Source: Aliarcobacter trophiarum LMG 25534 (lineage in GTDB: Bacteria > Campylobacterota > Campylobacteria > Campylobacterales > Arcobacteraceae). Taken from it: DNA of 64,000 bases. Positions 7,921 to 17,228 of the stretch are shown in pieces; within the stretch, counting starts at the first letter, position 1; every line of letters begins with the position of its first letter. A program made the translations under genes and the position numbers. Below the pieces are notes generated by a model. It searched no databases, was not told where the DNA came from, and saw only the letters and a program-made list of their open reading frames with translations. The stretch covers positions 1,426,001 to 1,490,000 of the forward strand of contig NZ_CP031367.1 of assembly GCF_003355515.1 (NCBI RefSeq), in the 5' to 3' direction.

Positions 7921-8547
7921 ATGTTTAAAAATATTTTAAAACAATGGCAAAAGAAAAAGCTTTTTGATAAAAAATTTGATTTCTTGTTTAATGAATCAAC
8001 TAAAGATGAGTGGGTAAGTTTAGATTGTGAAACTACTGGTTTAAATCCCAAAAAAGATGAAATTTTATCAATTGGTGCAGTAATTATAAAAGAGAATAAG
8101 ATTTTGATGAGAAAAACATTTAATATTTTTGTAAAACCATCAAAAAATATAAATCCTGAATCAATAAAAATTCATCATCTAAGAGAGATAGATTTACAAA
8201 ATGCAGTTGAACCTGATGAGGCAATTTATAAACTACTTGAATTTATTGGCTCAAGACCAATAGTTGGCTACTATATAGACTTTGATATGGAGATGATTTC
8301 AAAATATACAAAAAAATTAATAGGGATAAAACTTCCAAATAGGAGAGTTGAAGTATCATCTATCTATTATGATATTAAAAAAACTAGAGAGAATTATGGA
8401 TTTATAGATCTTAAATTTGACACTATTATGAATAATCTAAATATTCCAACTCTTGGTAAACATGATGCTTTAAATGATGCCATCATGACATCTATGATAT
8501 TTTTAAAACTAAAAAATCTCTCAAAAGAGAAAAAAAATCACTTTTAG
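7921..8547 (+). CDS. DEDDh-family 3'-5' exonuclease (DnaQ-like)
   Basis: A 208-residue protein with an exonuclease fold: ExoI WVSLDCETTGL with Asp35 and Glu37, ExoII around PIVGYYIDFDM, and ExoIII GKHDALNDA carrying the general-base His. Such nucleases hydrolyse DNA or RNA from the 3' end. It starts one base after the DUF294 gene, so the two are co-translated or coupled. The N-terminal 25 residues (basic, FKNILKQWQKKK) are not part of the domain. It is too short and wrongly placed to be assumed to be the replicative epsilon subunit, and its role beside transporters is unknown. A terminator follows. Confidence 0.8.
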   Translation: MFKNILKQWQKKKLFDKKFDFLFNESTKDEWVSLDCETTGLNPKKDEILSIGAVIIKENKILMRKTFNIFVKPSKNINPESIKIHHLREIDLQNAVEPDEAIYKLLEFIGSRPIVGYYIDFDMEMISKYTKKLIGIKLPNRRVEVSSIYYDIKKTRENYGFIDLKFDTIMNNLNIPTLGKHDALNDAIMTSMIFLKLKNLSKEKKNHF

Positions 8548-8580
8548 GAATACGTTAAAACCGTATTTCTAAGCTTTTTT
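8546..8580 (+). terminator. terminator closing the first symporter operon
   Basis: GGAATACG and CGTATTTC form an 8-bp stem around a short loop, followed by a T-run at 8574-8580. Confidence 0.6.
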
Positions 8581-8668
8581 AACAATTTTCTTTAATCTTT
8601 TTTTAAATGCTATGCTTTTGCAACTAAAATATTTTACTATTTCAACTAATCTTATTTTAGGAGAAAAA

Positions 8669-8983
8669 ATGGATCAAAAATTAGTAGAACGGATTAAAAA
8701 TAATCCAAAGTATCAAGAGTTAATTACTAAAAGAAGCTCTTTTGCTATTAAACTAGCTGTTTTTATGCTAGTAGTTTATTATAGTTTTATTTTAACTATT
8801 GCATTTAATAAAGAAGTTTTTGCAAATACTATTGGTGATAGTATTATAACAATTGCTATTCCTATTGGTGCTACAATTATTGTATTAGCCTTTATAACAA
8901 CTGTTATTTATGTTATAAGAGCAAATGGAGAGTTTGAAGACTTAGAAATGTCTATTAAAAATGATGTAAAGGATATTTTATAA
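8669..8983 (+). CDS. DUF485 (YjcH-like) small membrane protein (1)
   Basis: A 104-residue two-helix inner-membrane protein. The start at 8669 has AGGAGA a few bases upstream; a longer frame from 8612 lacks an RBS and adds residues absent from the paralogue at 10850. Conserved features are NPKYQEL at the N-terminus, helices at about 25-45 and 60-83, and IRANGEFED before an acidic tail. YjcH is encoded next to ActP in many bacteria and is thought to be a partner. It overlaps actP by one base (TAATG). Confidence 0.85.
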   Translation: MDQKLVERIKNNPKYQELITKRSSFAIKLAVFMLVVYYSFILTIAFNKEVFANTIGDSIITIAIPIGATIIVLAFITTVIYVIRANGEFEDLEMSIKNDVKDIL

Positions 8984-10620
8984 TGTTAAGAATTGCTACT
9001 TTATTAGGATTATCATCTTTAGCACTATTAGCAGAAGATGGAAGCGGTGTAAATATAAATGCCGTTATTATGTTCTTCGTATTTATTGCTGGAACTATGG
9101 GTATCACAAAATGGGCAGCTAGTAAAACAAAATCTGCTTCAGATTTCTATACAGCTGGTGGGGGAATCACAGGATTCCAAAATGGTTTAGCAATTGCTGG
9201 AGATTATATTTCTGCTGCTTCATTCCTTGGTATTTCAGGTATGATTTATCTCCAAGGTTATGATGGTATTATCTATGCTATTGGATTTTTAGTTGGATGG
9301 CCAATTATTCTATTTTTAATGGCTGAAAGACTAAGAAACTTAGGAAAATTTAACTTTACAGATATCGCTGCATATAGACTTGATGAGCAAAAAATTAGAA
9401 TTTTAGCTGCATTTGGTTCTTTAACTGTTGTTACATTTTATTTAATTGCTCAAATGGTTGGAGCTGGTAAACTAATTGAAGTTCTATTCCATATTCCTTA
9501 TGGTTGGGCTGTTGCTTTAGTTGGAGCATTAATGATTATTTATGTAACTTTTGGTGGTATGCTTGCAACTACTTGGGTACAAATTATTAAAGCTTGTTTA
9601 ATTTTAGCTGGAGTTACTTTTATAGCGCTTATGGTTATGGCTCATTCTGGTTTCTCTCTTACTGCATTAGTAACAGAGGCTACAAGTTTACATAAATCTG
9701 GTGTTGATATTTTAAAACCAGGTCCATTCGTATCTGATCCTGTTTCTGCTATATCTTTAGGATTAGCATTGATGTTAGGAACTGCTGGATTACCTCATAT
9801 TCTTATGAGATTCTTTACAGTTGGAAATGCTAAGGAAGCTAGAAAATCTGTTGTTTATGCAACTGGATTTATTGGTTATTTCTACCTACTAATTGGTATC
9901 GTTGGTTTAGGTTCTATTGTATTCCTTAATAGTGATATTGGAAAGGAATTATATCTTTCTGCTGAAGGTAGTGTTATTGGTGGAGTAAATATGGTTGCTG
10001 TACACTTATCTCAGGCTGTTGGTGGAGACATATTCCTAGGATTTATTGCAGCTGTTTCATTTGCTACAATTTTAGCAGTTGTTTCAGGACTTACACTTGC
10101 AGCTTCTAACTCAATTGCTCACGATTTATATGCAATTGTTATTAGAAAAGGAAATATTACTGATGCAGAAGAGATGAAAGTTTCAAAAAGAACTGTTCTT
10201 GTAATTGGTTTTATTGCTGTTCTTTTAGGATTTGCATTTGAAAATATGAATGTTGCATTTATGGTTGGTCTAGCATTTGCTATTGCAGCATCAGCTAACT
10301 TCCCTATTTTAATTCTTTCTATCTACTGGAAAAAATTAACAACAAGAGGTGCATTTATTGGTGGTTTTGTAGGATTAATTACAGCTATTACTCTAGTTGT
10401 TTTAAGTAAAACAATATGGGTTGATATTTTCCATTTCGAAAAAGCAATTTTCCCTTATGTTCACCCTGCATTATTCTCAGTAACTGCAGCATTTGTTGCA
10501 ATTTGGTTCTTCTCTATAACTGATAAATCAGCTAGAGCAGAAGAAGATAAAGCTGGGTTTGAAGCACAAAATATTAGAGCTCAAACAGGAATTGGTGCAG
10601 AAGGAGCAGTTTCTCACTAA
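8983..10620 (+). CDS. actP: cation/acetate symporter ActP (1)
   Basis: A 545-residue SSS-family permease with a cleavable-looking hydrophobic N-terminus and about 13 transmembrane helices. [20 protein letters not shown] and [12 protein letters not shown] are the ActP-type signature region, with [15 protein letters not shown] as the second block. The family imports acetate and related short acids with a cation. Translation is coupled to the DUF485 gene. A near-identical paralogue follows at 11167, ending in the same GAVSH tail; this copy has a longer gap and its own terminator after it, so the two pairs are separate units. Confidence 0.9.
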   Translation: MLRIATLLGLSSLALLAEDGSGVNINAVIMFFVFIAGTMGITKWAASKTKSASDFYTAGGGITGFQNGLAIAGDYISAASFLGISGMIYLQGYDGIIYAIGFLVGWPIILFLMAERLRNLGKFNFTDIAAYRLDEQKIRILAAFGSLTVVTFYLIAQMVGAGKLIEVLFHIPYGWAVALVGALMIIYVTFGGMLATTWVQIIKACLILAGVTFIALMVMAHSGFSLTALVTEATSLHKSGVDILKPGPFVSDPVSAISLGLALMLGTAGLPHILMRFFTVGNAKEARKSVVYATGFIGYFYLLIGIVGLGSIVFLNSDIGKELYLSAEGSVIGGVNMVAVHLSQAVGGDIFLGFIAAVSFATILAVVSGLTLAASNSIAHDLYAIVIRKGNITDAEEMKVSKRTVLVIGFIAVLLGFAFENMNVAFMVGLAFAIAASANFPILILSIYWKKLTTRGAFIGGFVGLITAITLVVLSKTIWVDIFHFEKAIFPYVHPALFSVTAAFVAIWFFSITDKSARAEEDKAGFEAQNIRAQTGIGAEGAVSH

Positions 10621-10626
10621 TCTTAT

Positions 10627-10656
10627 TTACTAAAGAGATTTATCTCTTTAGTAATT
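10627..10656 (+). terminator. intrinsic terminator after actP (1)
   Basis: TTACTAAAGAGA and TCTCTTTAGTAA form a perfect 12-bp stem with a 4-base loop, followed by TTCTTAT. Beyond it, to 10849, there is AT-rich sequence with no coding signal. Confidence 0.8.
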
Positions 10657-10849
10657 CTTATAAGCTAAGTAATAGCTTAAAAATTATAATTATATTTAAT
10701 AATTAATATATAAATTTTTGTTACAATTCTACATAATATCTTTAAATTAAACTCTATTTAACTACTCTATTTTCACAAACCATAAATAAATTTGTATAAT
10801 CAGCTAATTTATCTTTTTTAGATAAAAATAAAAGGTCGGAGGATAAGGT

Positions 10850-11167
10850 ATGAAAGAAAATTTGGTTGAGAGAATAGAAGCAAATCCAAAATATCAAGAG
10901 TTATTAAAAAAAAGAGACTCTTTGGCATTAAAGTTGGGAATATTTGTTTTAGTAATGTTTTACTCTTACATTACAATAATAGCATTTAACAAAGAGTTGT
11001 TTGCTACAAAAGTTTGGGAAGATGGAGTTACTACAATTGCATTTCCTATTGCTTTAGCAATTTTAGTTATTAGCTTTATAACAACTTTAATTTATGTAAG
11101 ACGTGCAAATGGTGAGTTTGATGACTTAACAAATGAGATAAAAAAAGATGTAAAGGATTATATATAA
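10850..11167 (+). CDS. DUF485 (YjcH-like) small membrane protein (2)
   Basis: A 105-residue paralogue of the protein at 8669 with the same N-terminal NPKYQEL, two helices, and RRANGEFDD plus an acidic tail. A GGAGGAT RBS precedes the ATG, stronger than in copy 1. It overlaps the next actP by one base (TAATG). Presumed partner subunit or modulator of the acetate symporter. Confidence 0.85.
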   Translation: MKENLVERIEANPKYQELLKKRDSLALKLGIFVLVMFYSYITIIAFNKELFATKVWEDGVTTIAFPIALAILVISFITTLIYVRRANGEFDDLTNEIKKDVKDYI

Positions 11168-12834
11168 TGTTAAGAATATTATCAATTATATCTATTTTTG
11201 CTATATGGAGTTTTGCTGCTGGTGATGCTACTTTTGAGGGGAAAAGAGATTTAAATATTTCTGCTATTGCTATGTTTTTAGTATTTATTCTTGGAACATT
11301 AGGAATTACATATTGGGCAGCAAAAAGAACAAAATCTGCTAGTGATTTTTATACTGCTGGTGGTGGAATAACTGGATTTCAAAATGGTTTAGCAATTGCT
11401 GGAGATTACATGAGTGCAGCAGCATTCTTAGGAGTTTCTGGTTTAATCTATATGAATGGTTATGATGGAGTTATTTATGCTGTTTCATTTTTAGTTGGAT
11501 GGCCTGTAATTCTATTTTTTATGGCTGAAAAGTTAAGAAATCTTGGAAAATTTACATTTGCAGATATTGCAGCTTATAGATTAGGTCAAAAAGAGATAAG
11601 AACTTTAGCTGCATTTGGTTCTTTAAGTGTTGTTATTTTATATCTTATTGCTCAAATGGTTGGAGCTGGAAAACTAATCCAAATTCTTTTTGGAATGGAT
11701 TATGAGTATGCTGTCTTTATGGTTGGAGCTTTAATGATTATTTATGTAACTTTTGGTGGGATGCTTGCAACAACTTGGGTACAAATTATTAAAGCTGTTT
11801 TACTCCTATCTGGTGTTTCATTTATGGCACTTATGGTTTTATGGCACTTTGGCTTTAACTTTGAATCTTTAGCACAAACTGCTGTAAATAATCACATAAA
11901 AGGTGAAGAGATATTAAAACCAGGTGGCTTTTTAAGTGACCCAATAAGTGCAATTTCATTAGGAATGGCTTTAATGCTTGGAACAGCTGGTCTTCCACAT
12001 GTTTTAATGAGATTTTTTACAGTTGGAAATGCAAAAGAGGCTAGAAAATCTGTAGTTTATGCAACTGGATTTGTAGCATATTTTTGGATAATTATCTCTA
12101 TAGTTGGTCTAGGAGCAATTGCATTCTTAAACTCTCCAGATGGTGCTCAATACATGGAAGGAGCAAAAGCATATCTTGATGGTGGTAAACTTTTTGGTGG
12201 CTCTAATATGGCATCAGTTCACCTATCTCATATGCTTGGTGGAAATGCATTTTTAGGATTTATAAGTGCTGTTGCTTTTGCTACAATTTTGGCTGTTGTA
12301 TCTGGTCTTACACTTGCAGGTGCTAGTGCAATATCTCACGATATCTATGCAAATGTTATAAATCCAAATGCAAGTGATGAAAAAGTTGTAAAAATTTCAA
12401 AAATAACTGTTATAATTGTAGGGATTATTGGAGTTACTCTAGGAATTGCATTTGAATCACAAAATATTGCATATATGGTTGGACTTGCTTTTGGAATAGC
12501 AGCAAGTGCAAATTTCCCAATACTCTTTTTATCAATTTATTGGTCAAAGTTAACAACAAGAGGTGCATTTATAGGTGGTTTTATGGGATTAATTACTGCT
12601 GTTATGCTAGTAATTTTAGGACCTAATGTTTGGGTACAAATTTTAGGAAATAAAGAAGCTATTTTCCCTTATGCTCATCCTGCACTATTCTCTGTTACTG
12701 TTGCGTTTATAGGAATATGGTTTTTCTCTATAACAGATAATTCTAAAAGAGCAAATGAAGATAGAGCAAAATTTAGAGCTCAAAATATAAGAGCAAATAC
12801 AGGAATTGGGTCTGCTGGAGCAGTTTCACACTAA
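11167..12834 (+). CDS. actP: cation/acetate symporter ActP (2)
   Basis: A 555-residue SSS permease closely similar to the one at 8983 through almost its whole length (shared [35 protein letters not shown] and [10 protein letters not shown]-type tail). Differences concentrate at the N-terminus and in the loop at about 315-350, which is longer here and Gly-rich. Likely also an acetate or short-chain carboxylate importer; whether the two differ in substrate or affinity cannot be read. A terminator follows, then the second DUF294 regulator. Confidence 0.9.
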   Translation: MLRILSIISIFAIWSFAAGDATFEGKRDLNISAIAMFLVFILGTLGITYWAAKRTKSASDFYTAGGGITGFQNGLAIAGDYMSAAAFLGVSGLIYMNGYDGVIYAVSFLVGWPVILFFMAEKLRNLGKFTFADIAAYRLGQKEIRTLAAFGSLSVVILYLIAQMVGAGKLIQILFGMDYEYAVFMVGALMIIYVTFGGMLATTWVQIIKAVLLLSGVSFMALMVLWHFGFNFESLAQTAVNNHIKGEEILKPGGFLSDPISAISLGMALMLGTAGLPHVLMRFFTVGNAKEARKSVVYATGFVAYFWIIISIVGLGAIAFLNSPDGAQYMEGAKAYLDGGKLFGGSNMASVHLSHMLGGNAFLGFISAVAFATILAVVSGLTLAGASAISHDIYANVINPNASDEKVVKISKITVIIVGIIGVTLGIAFESQNIAYMVGLAFGIAASANFPILFLSIYWSKLTTRGAFIGGFMGLITAVMLVILGPNVWVQILGNKEAIFPYAHPALFSVTVAFIGIWFFSITDNSKRANEDRAKFRAQNIRANTGIGSAGAVSH

Positions 12835-12837
12835 TTT

Positions 12838-12870
12838 AATCAAAAAGAGTTTTTACTCTTTTTGATTTTG
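12838..12870 (+). terminator. intrinsic terminator after actP (2)
   Basis: AATCAAAAAGAGT and ACTCTTTTTGATT form a perfect 13-bp stem with a TTTT loop, followed by TTTTG. Confidence 0.8.
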
Positions 12871-12906
12871 CAATACTTTTAAATAAAAAAGGGGAGATTA
12901 CAAGGT

Positions 12907-14742
12907 ATGCAAGAACAAAAGAAATTTATTTCAACAATTTATCCATTTAATAATTTGGTTTCATATGAACTAGATGATTTAACTAAATCTTTATCTACAG
13001 TATATTTTAAAGAGAATAGTTTAGTACAAGCTCAAGAGAGTAATCCAGAATTTTTATACTTTGTTTTTGATGGTCTTATTCAAGAGATAAATGATGATGA
13101 AGTTTTAAATGTTTACTCAAAAGGTGAAATATTTGACTCTATTTCACTTATAAAAAATTTTAGCAAAAATAGTTTTGTTGCTATAAAAGATAGTATTTGC
13201 TACTCTATAAGAAGAGATGATTTCATGCAGATATTAAGCTCAAACTCTATACTAGAAAACTATTTTTTCCAATCAATCTCAGAAAAATTAAACAACAATG
13301 TTTTAGATGAAAAAAATAGAGATTTAGCAAATATTATGATTGCAAAAGTAAAAGATGCAAAAATTCATAAAGCTGTAATTACTGATACAAAAAAGACAAT
13401 TTTTGAGGCTGCAACAATAATAAAAAAAGAAAAAATTCCTACACTTTTACTAAAAGATGAAAATAAAGAGATGTATATTGTTACAGACTCTGATTTTAGA
13501 CAAAAAGTTATATTAAATCGTATGGATTTTGATGATTTAGTTGTAAAAATTGCAAGTAAAGGTTTAATCTATATAAATGAAGATGATTTCTTATTTAATG
13601 CTCAACTTCAAATGGCAAAATATGGCTTAAAGAGAGTTGTTGTTGTAAATGACCAAGATAAAATAGTTGGCATTCTTGACCAAATCTCTCTATCTTCATT
13701 TTTTGCAACAAACACTTTTGCTGTATCAAACCAAATTATTAATGCCCAAACTTTAGAGGAGTTAAAAGAGGCTTCACTATCATTTATTAAAATCATCAAA
13801 TCATTGAATGCAAAAGGTGTAAAAATAGAGTTTGTATCAAAATTAATAAATCAATTAAATAAGAAATTATTGGACAAACTCTATAAATTAATGGCTCCTA
13901 AAGAGCTTATTGATAAATCTTGTTTAGTTGTAATGGGAAGTGAAGGAAGAGCCGAGCAAATATTAAGAACTGATCAAGATAATGCTTTGATTATTTCTGA
14001 TGATTGTACTATTAAAGAAGAAGAGTTAAGAGAGTTTACTCATAACTTTACTGAAATACTAGTTGATTTTGGATTCCCTAGATGCGAAGGAAATATTATG
14101 GTTTCAAATCCTTATTGGTGCAGAAACATGAGTAGCTTTAAGGAGCTTATTTATAAATGGGTAAATGAACCTAGTGGTGATAACTTTATGAATATTGCAA
14201 TATTTTATGATGCTCTTTGTGTATCTGGTAATATTGAGATGATTAGAGAACTTAAAAGTTATCTATTTAAAATCTCTTCAAATTCTCAAAGTTTTTATAC
14301 AAATTTTGCAAAGGTGATAAATAGTTTTGATGTTCCTCTAGGATTTTTTGATGGCTTTGTATTTAATAGCAAGGAAGAGAAAAATAAAAATGAGTTAGAT
14401 ATAAAAAGAGGTGGAATTTTTATCATTGTGCAAGGAGTTAGATCATTAAGTATTCAAAACAAAATTTTAAATACTAATACAGTAAAACGTATAAATGCTC
14501 TAAAAGAAAAAAATATATTTGATGATGAGAGTGCAAAAGAGTTAATAATGGCTTTTAATTTTTTGACAAATTTAAAATTAAAATCTAGCCTTGATAAACT
14601 TGATAAAGGCGAAAAAATAGATAATTATGTGAATCCAAATAATCTTTCAACTATGGAGAAAGATTTGCTAAAAGATTCATTTAAAATAGTAAATAGATTA
14701 AAAAAGAAGTTGGAAAATCATTTTAAACTATATTATGTCTAA
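12907..14742 (+). CDS. cyclic-nucleotide-binding/CBS/DUF294 nucleotidyltransferase-like regulator (2)
   Basis: A 611-residue paralogue of the protein at 6099 with the same order: cNMP-binding-like domain, CBS pair (RVVVVNDQDKIVGILDQISL), and DUF294 nucleotidyltransferase with GSEGRAEQILRTDQDNALI. The conserved G-S and D-x-D residues of a nucleotidyltransferase are intact. The start has GGGGAG upstream. It lies between actP (2) and ackA, and so probably serves acetate uptake or metabolism, as its paralogue may serve the VC_2705-type symporter. Molecular activity is unproven for this family. Confidence 0.8.
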   Translation: MQEQKKFISTIYPFNNLVSYELDDLTKSLSTVYFKENSLVQAQESNPEFLYFVFDGLIQEINDDEVLNVYSKGEIFDSISLIKNFSKNSFVAIKDSICYSIRRDDFMQILSSNSILENYFFQSISEKLNNNVLDEKNRDLANIMIAKVKDAKIHKAVITDTKKTIFEAATIIKKEKIPTLLLKDENKEMYIVTDSDFRQKVILNRMDFDDLVVKIASKGLIYINEDDFLFNAQLQMAKYGLKRVVVVNDQDKIVGILDQISLSSFFATNTFAVSNQIINAQTLEELKEASLSFIKIIKSLNAKGVKIEFVSKLINQLNKKLLDKLYKLMAPKELIDKSCLVVMGSEGRAEQILRTDQDNALIISDDCTIKEEELREFTHNFTEILVDFGFPRCEGNIMVSNPYWCRNMSSFKELIYKWVNEPSGDNFMNIAIFYDALCVSGNIEMIRELKSYLFKISSNSQSFYTNFAKVINSFDVPLGFFDGFVFNSKEEKNKNELDIKRGGIFIIVQGVRSLSIQNKILNTNTVKRINALKEKNIFDDESAKELIMAFNFLTNLKLKSSLDKLDKGEKIDNYVNPNNLSTMEKDLLKDSFKIVNRLKKKLENHFKLYYV

Positions 14743-14832
14743 AATATTAAGTTTTAATAAGATATTATTTCAAAAAATTAAATTAAATTTTTAAACTTTA
14801 TTTAAGTTTAAACCAAGATATTAGGAGTGTTA

Positions 14833-16023
14833 ATGTTAATATTTGTGTTAAATGCTGGGTCTTCTTCACTAAAATATCAACTAATTGATATAAAATCTAA
14901 AGAGCTAAAAGCTAGTGGGTTAGTAGAGAGAATAGGAATAGATGGTATTTTAAAACATGAAATTGGTGAAAATAAAAAATTAACTTTTGAAACATCAATT
15001 CCAACACATAAAGAGGCTATTGAGTTAGTTTTAAGAATTCTTACAAATGACGAGACAAAGGTCATAAACAAAATAGAAGAGATAAAGGCTATTGGACATA
15101 GAGTTGTTCATGGTGGAGAGCATTTTAAAGAGTCTGTATTAGTTGATGATGATGTTATCAGAAAAATTGAAGAGCTTATTCCTCTAGCTCCACTGCATAA
15201 CCCAGCAAATATTTTAGGAGTAAAAATTTGTAAAGAGTTAATGCCAAAAGTACCAAATGTTGTAACATTTGATACAGCATTTCACCAAACTATGCCTATA
15301 GAAAACTTCTTATATGCTGTACCTTATGCTGACTATACAGAACACCACTTAAGAAAATATGGATTTCATGGAACAAGTCACTACTATGTTTCAAACGAAG
15401 CTATAAAACTTTTGAATAAAAAAGATAGCAAAATCATAGTTTGCCATCTTGGAAATGGTTCATCTGTATGTGCCGTTAGAGATGGAAAATCTATTAGTAC
15501 ATCTATGGGATTAACACCTCTTGAAGGTTTAGTAATGGGTACAAGAAGCGGAGATATAGATGCTGGTGTTATTCCATATTTAATGGAGAAAAAAGGTTTA
15601 AACCATACTCAAATTCTTGATTATTTAAATAAAAAATCTGGAATATTAGGTATTTCTGGAGTTAGCTCAGACTTAAGAGAAGTTATAAAATCTGCAAATG
15701 ATGGAGATAATAGATCTAAAATAGCAATCACAATGCTTTGTGATAGAATAAAAAAATATCTATGCTCTTATGCTGGGCTTATGCATGGAGTTGATGCTAT
15801 TTGTTTTACAGCTGGAATTGGAGAAAACTCTGACTTAATTAGAGAAAAAGTTTGTGAAGGATTAGAGTTTATGGGGATTGAGATAGATAAAGAGAAAAAC
15901 TCAAAAAGAGATAAAGGAAATAGAGAGGTAAATACTAAAAATTCTAATACTAAAATATTTATAATTCCTACAAATGAAGAGTTTGTAATTGCAACAGATA
16001 CTTATAATCTAATAAAAAAATAA
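14833..16023 (+). CDS. ackA: acetate kinase (1)
   Basis: Interconverts acetate plus ATP and acetyl phosphate. The 396-residue protein carries the ASKHA phosphate-binding start FVLNAGSSSLKYQL, GHRVVHGG, HNPANILG, FDTAFHQTMP, YGFHGTSH, CHLGNGSSV and MGTRSGDIDAG. The ATG at 14833 is chosen because AGGAG lies five bases upstream and it matches copy 2; a GTG at 14827 lies within that RBS. It is followed by a long-looped terminator and then pta. A second full acetate kinase lies on the other side of pta; the C-terminal 40 residues of this copy are more Lys/Asn-rich. Confidence 0.95.
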   Translation: MLIFVLNAGSSSLKYQLIDIKSKELKASGLVERIGIDGILKHEIGENKKLTFETSIPTHKEAIELVLRILTNDETKVINKIEEIKAIGHRVVHGGEHFKESVLVDDDVIRKIEELIPLAPLHNPANILGVKICKELMPKVPNVVTFDTAFHQTMPIENFLYAVPYADYTEHHLRKYGFHGTSHYYVSNEAIKLLNKKDSKIIVCHLGNGSSVCAVRDGKSISTSMGLTPLEGLVMGTRSGDIDAGVIPYLMEKKGLNHTQILDYLNKKSGILGISGVSSDLREVIKSANDGDNRSKIAITMLCDRIKKYLCSYAGLMHGVDAICFTAGIGENSDLIREKVCEGLEFMGIEIDKEKNSKRDKGNREVNTKNSNTKIFIIPTNEEFVIATDTYNLIKK

Positions 16024-16035
16024 AAAATCATCAAA

Positions 16036-16084
16036 ATAAAAAGAGCAATATTGTAGAAATTACCCAAAAATGCTCTTTTTATTA
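16036..16084 (+). terminator. terminator-like hairpin after ackA (1)
   Basis: AAAAAGAGCA and TGCTCTTTTT form a 10-bp stem around an unusually long loop (about 23 bases), followed by further A/T. Confidence 0.55.
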
Positions 16085-16120
16085 TTTTTTTAATCTTTTA
16101 ATTACTTATTAAAGCCCTAA

Positions 16121-16157
16121 AAAGTAGCTTTCTTTGCTACTTTAATGCTATTTTTTT
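16121..16157 (+). terminator. second hairpin with T-run upstream of pta
   Basis: AAAGTAGC and GCTACTTT form an 8-bp stem with a 7-base loop; eight T follow at 16150-16157. It could be a second terminator or a pta leader structure. Confidence 0.4.
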
Positions 16158-16205
16158 TCATTATAATTTTTCTCACATTTGAAAAAAGAAAGGATTGGTT
16201 ACATT

Positions 16206-17201
16206 ATGGGTTTAATTGATAAAATCAAAGAAAAAGCTAAACAAAATTTAAGAACTATTGTTCTTCCAGAGAGTGAAGATGAGAGAGTTCTTAAAGCTAC
16301 ACAAATAGTTTTAAAAGATAAAACTGCAAAAATAGTTCTAATTGGAAATGAAGAAAAAATCAAAGCTGATGCTTCAAAATATAGTGTAAATATCGATGGA
16401 GCAACGATTGTTGATCCTTCAAAATTTGCAAATATTGATAAATATATTGATGAATTGGTTGAACTTAGAAAAAGCAAAAACCTTTCAAGAGATGAAGCAA
16501 AAAATCTAATGCTTACAGAACCTAGATTTTTTGGTTGTATGATGGTTAGACTTGGAGATGCTGATGGTTTAGTTGCTGGATCAAATTCACCAACATCTGA
16601 TGTTTTAAGAGCAGCTATTCAAGTAATCAAAACAGCACCTGGAATAAATACAGTTTCATCTGCATTTATTATGGAAACAGCTGATGGAAAATTTGGAGAT
16701 AACGGTCTTATTTTATTTGCAGATTGTGCAGTTATTCCAGAACCAAATTCAGAGCAACTAGCAGATATTGCAAGTGCAACAGCTGCAACAGCTGCAAGTG
16801 TTGTTGGACTTGAGCCTAGAGTTGCAATGCTTAGTTTCTCTACAAAAGGGAGTGCATCTCATCCACTTGTAGATAAAGTTACAAAAGCTTGTCAAATTTT
16901 AGAAGATAGAAAAGTTGATTTTGCTTTTGACGGAGAGCTTCAAGCTGATGCAGCTATAGTTGAGAGTGTTGGAATAAAAAAAGCTCCTAATTCAAAAGTT
17001 GCTGGACGTGCAAATATCTTAGTATTCCCTGATTTACAAGCTGGAAACATTGGTTATAAATTAGTTCAGAGATTTTCAAATGCAGAAGCTCATGGACCAA
17101 TTATTCAAGGTTTAAATAAACCTGTAAATGACCTTTCAAGAGGTTGTTCAGTTGAAGATATTTCAAATCTTGTAGCTATTACAGCAACTCAAATAAAATA
17201 A
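16206..17201 (+). CDS. pta: phosphate acetyltransferase (short form)
   Basis: Converts acetyl phosphate and CoA to acetyl-CoA and phosphate. The 331-residue protein is the single-domain form without the N-terminal regulatory domains of enterobacterial Pta. Signatures include LPESEDERVLKA, AGSNSPTSDVLRAA, LSFSTKGSASHP, FDGELQADAA and FPDLQAGNIGYK. The ATG at 16206 fits the family start; the preceding in-frame TTG at 16179 would add unrelated residues. AGGA lies 11 bases upstream, a rather long spacing. It sits between two acetate kinase genes, only 27 bases before the second. Confidence 0.95.
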   Translation: MGLIDKIKEKAKQNLRTIVLPESEDERVLKATQIVLKDKTAKIVLIGNEEKIKADASKYSVNIDGATIVDPSKFANIDKYIDELVELRKSKNLSRDEAKNLMLTEPRFFGCMMVRLGDADGLVAGSNSPTSDVLRAAIQVIKTAPGINTVSSAFIMETADGKFGDNGLILFADCAVIPEPNSEQLADIASATAATAASVVGLEPRVAMLSFSTKGSASHPLVDKVTKACQILEDRKVDFAFDGELQADAAIVESVGIKKAPNSKVAGRANILVFPDLQAGNIGYKLVQRFSNAEAHGPIIQGLNKPVNDLSRGCSVEDISNLVAITATQIK

Positions 17202-17228
17202 AAATTAAATTTCAAAAAAAGGAAAAAT

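Noticed and set aside
7921-8547. Replicative DNA polymerase III epsilon subunit (dnaQ)
   Set aside because: DEDDh motifs fit, but the operon context and basic N-terminus give no reason to choose dnaQ over a general exonuclease.
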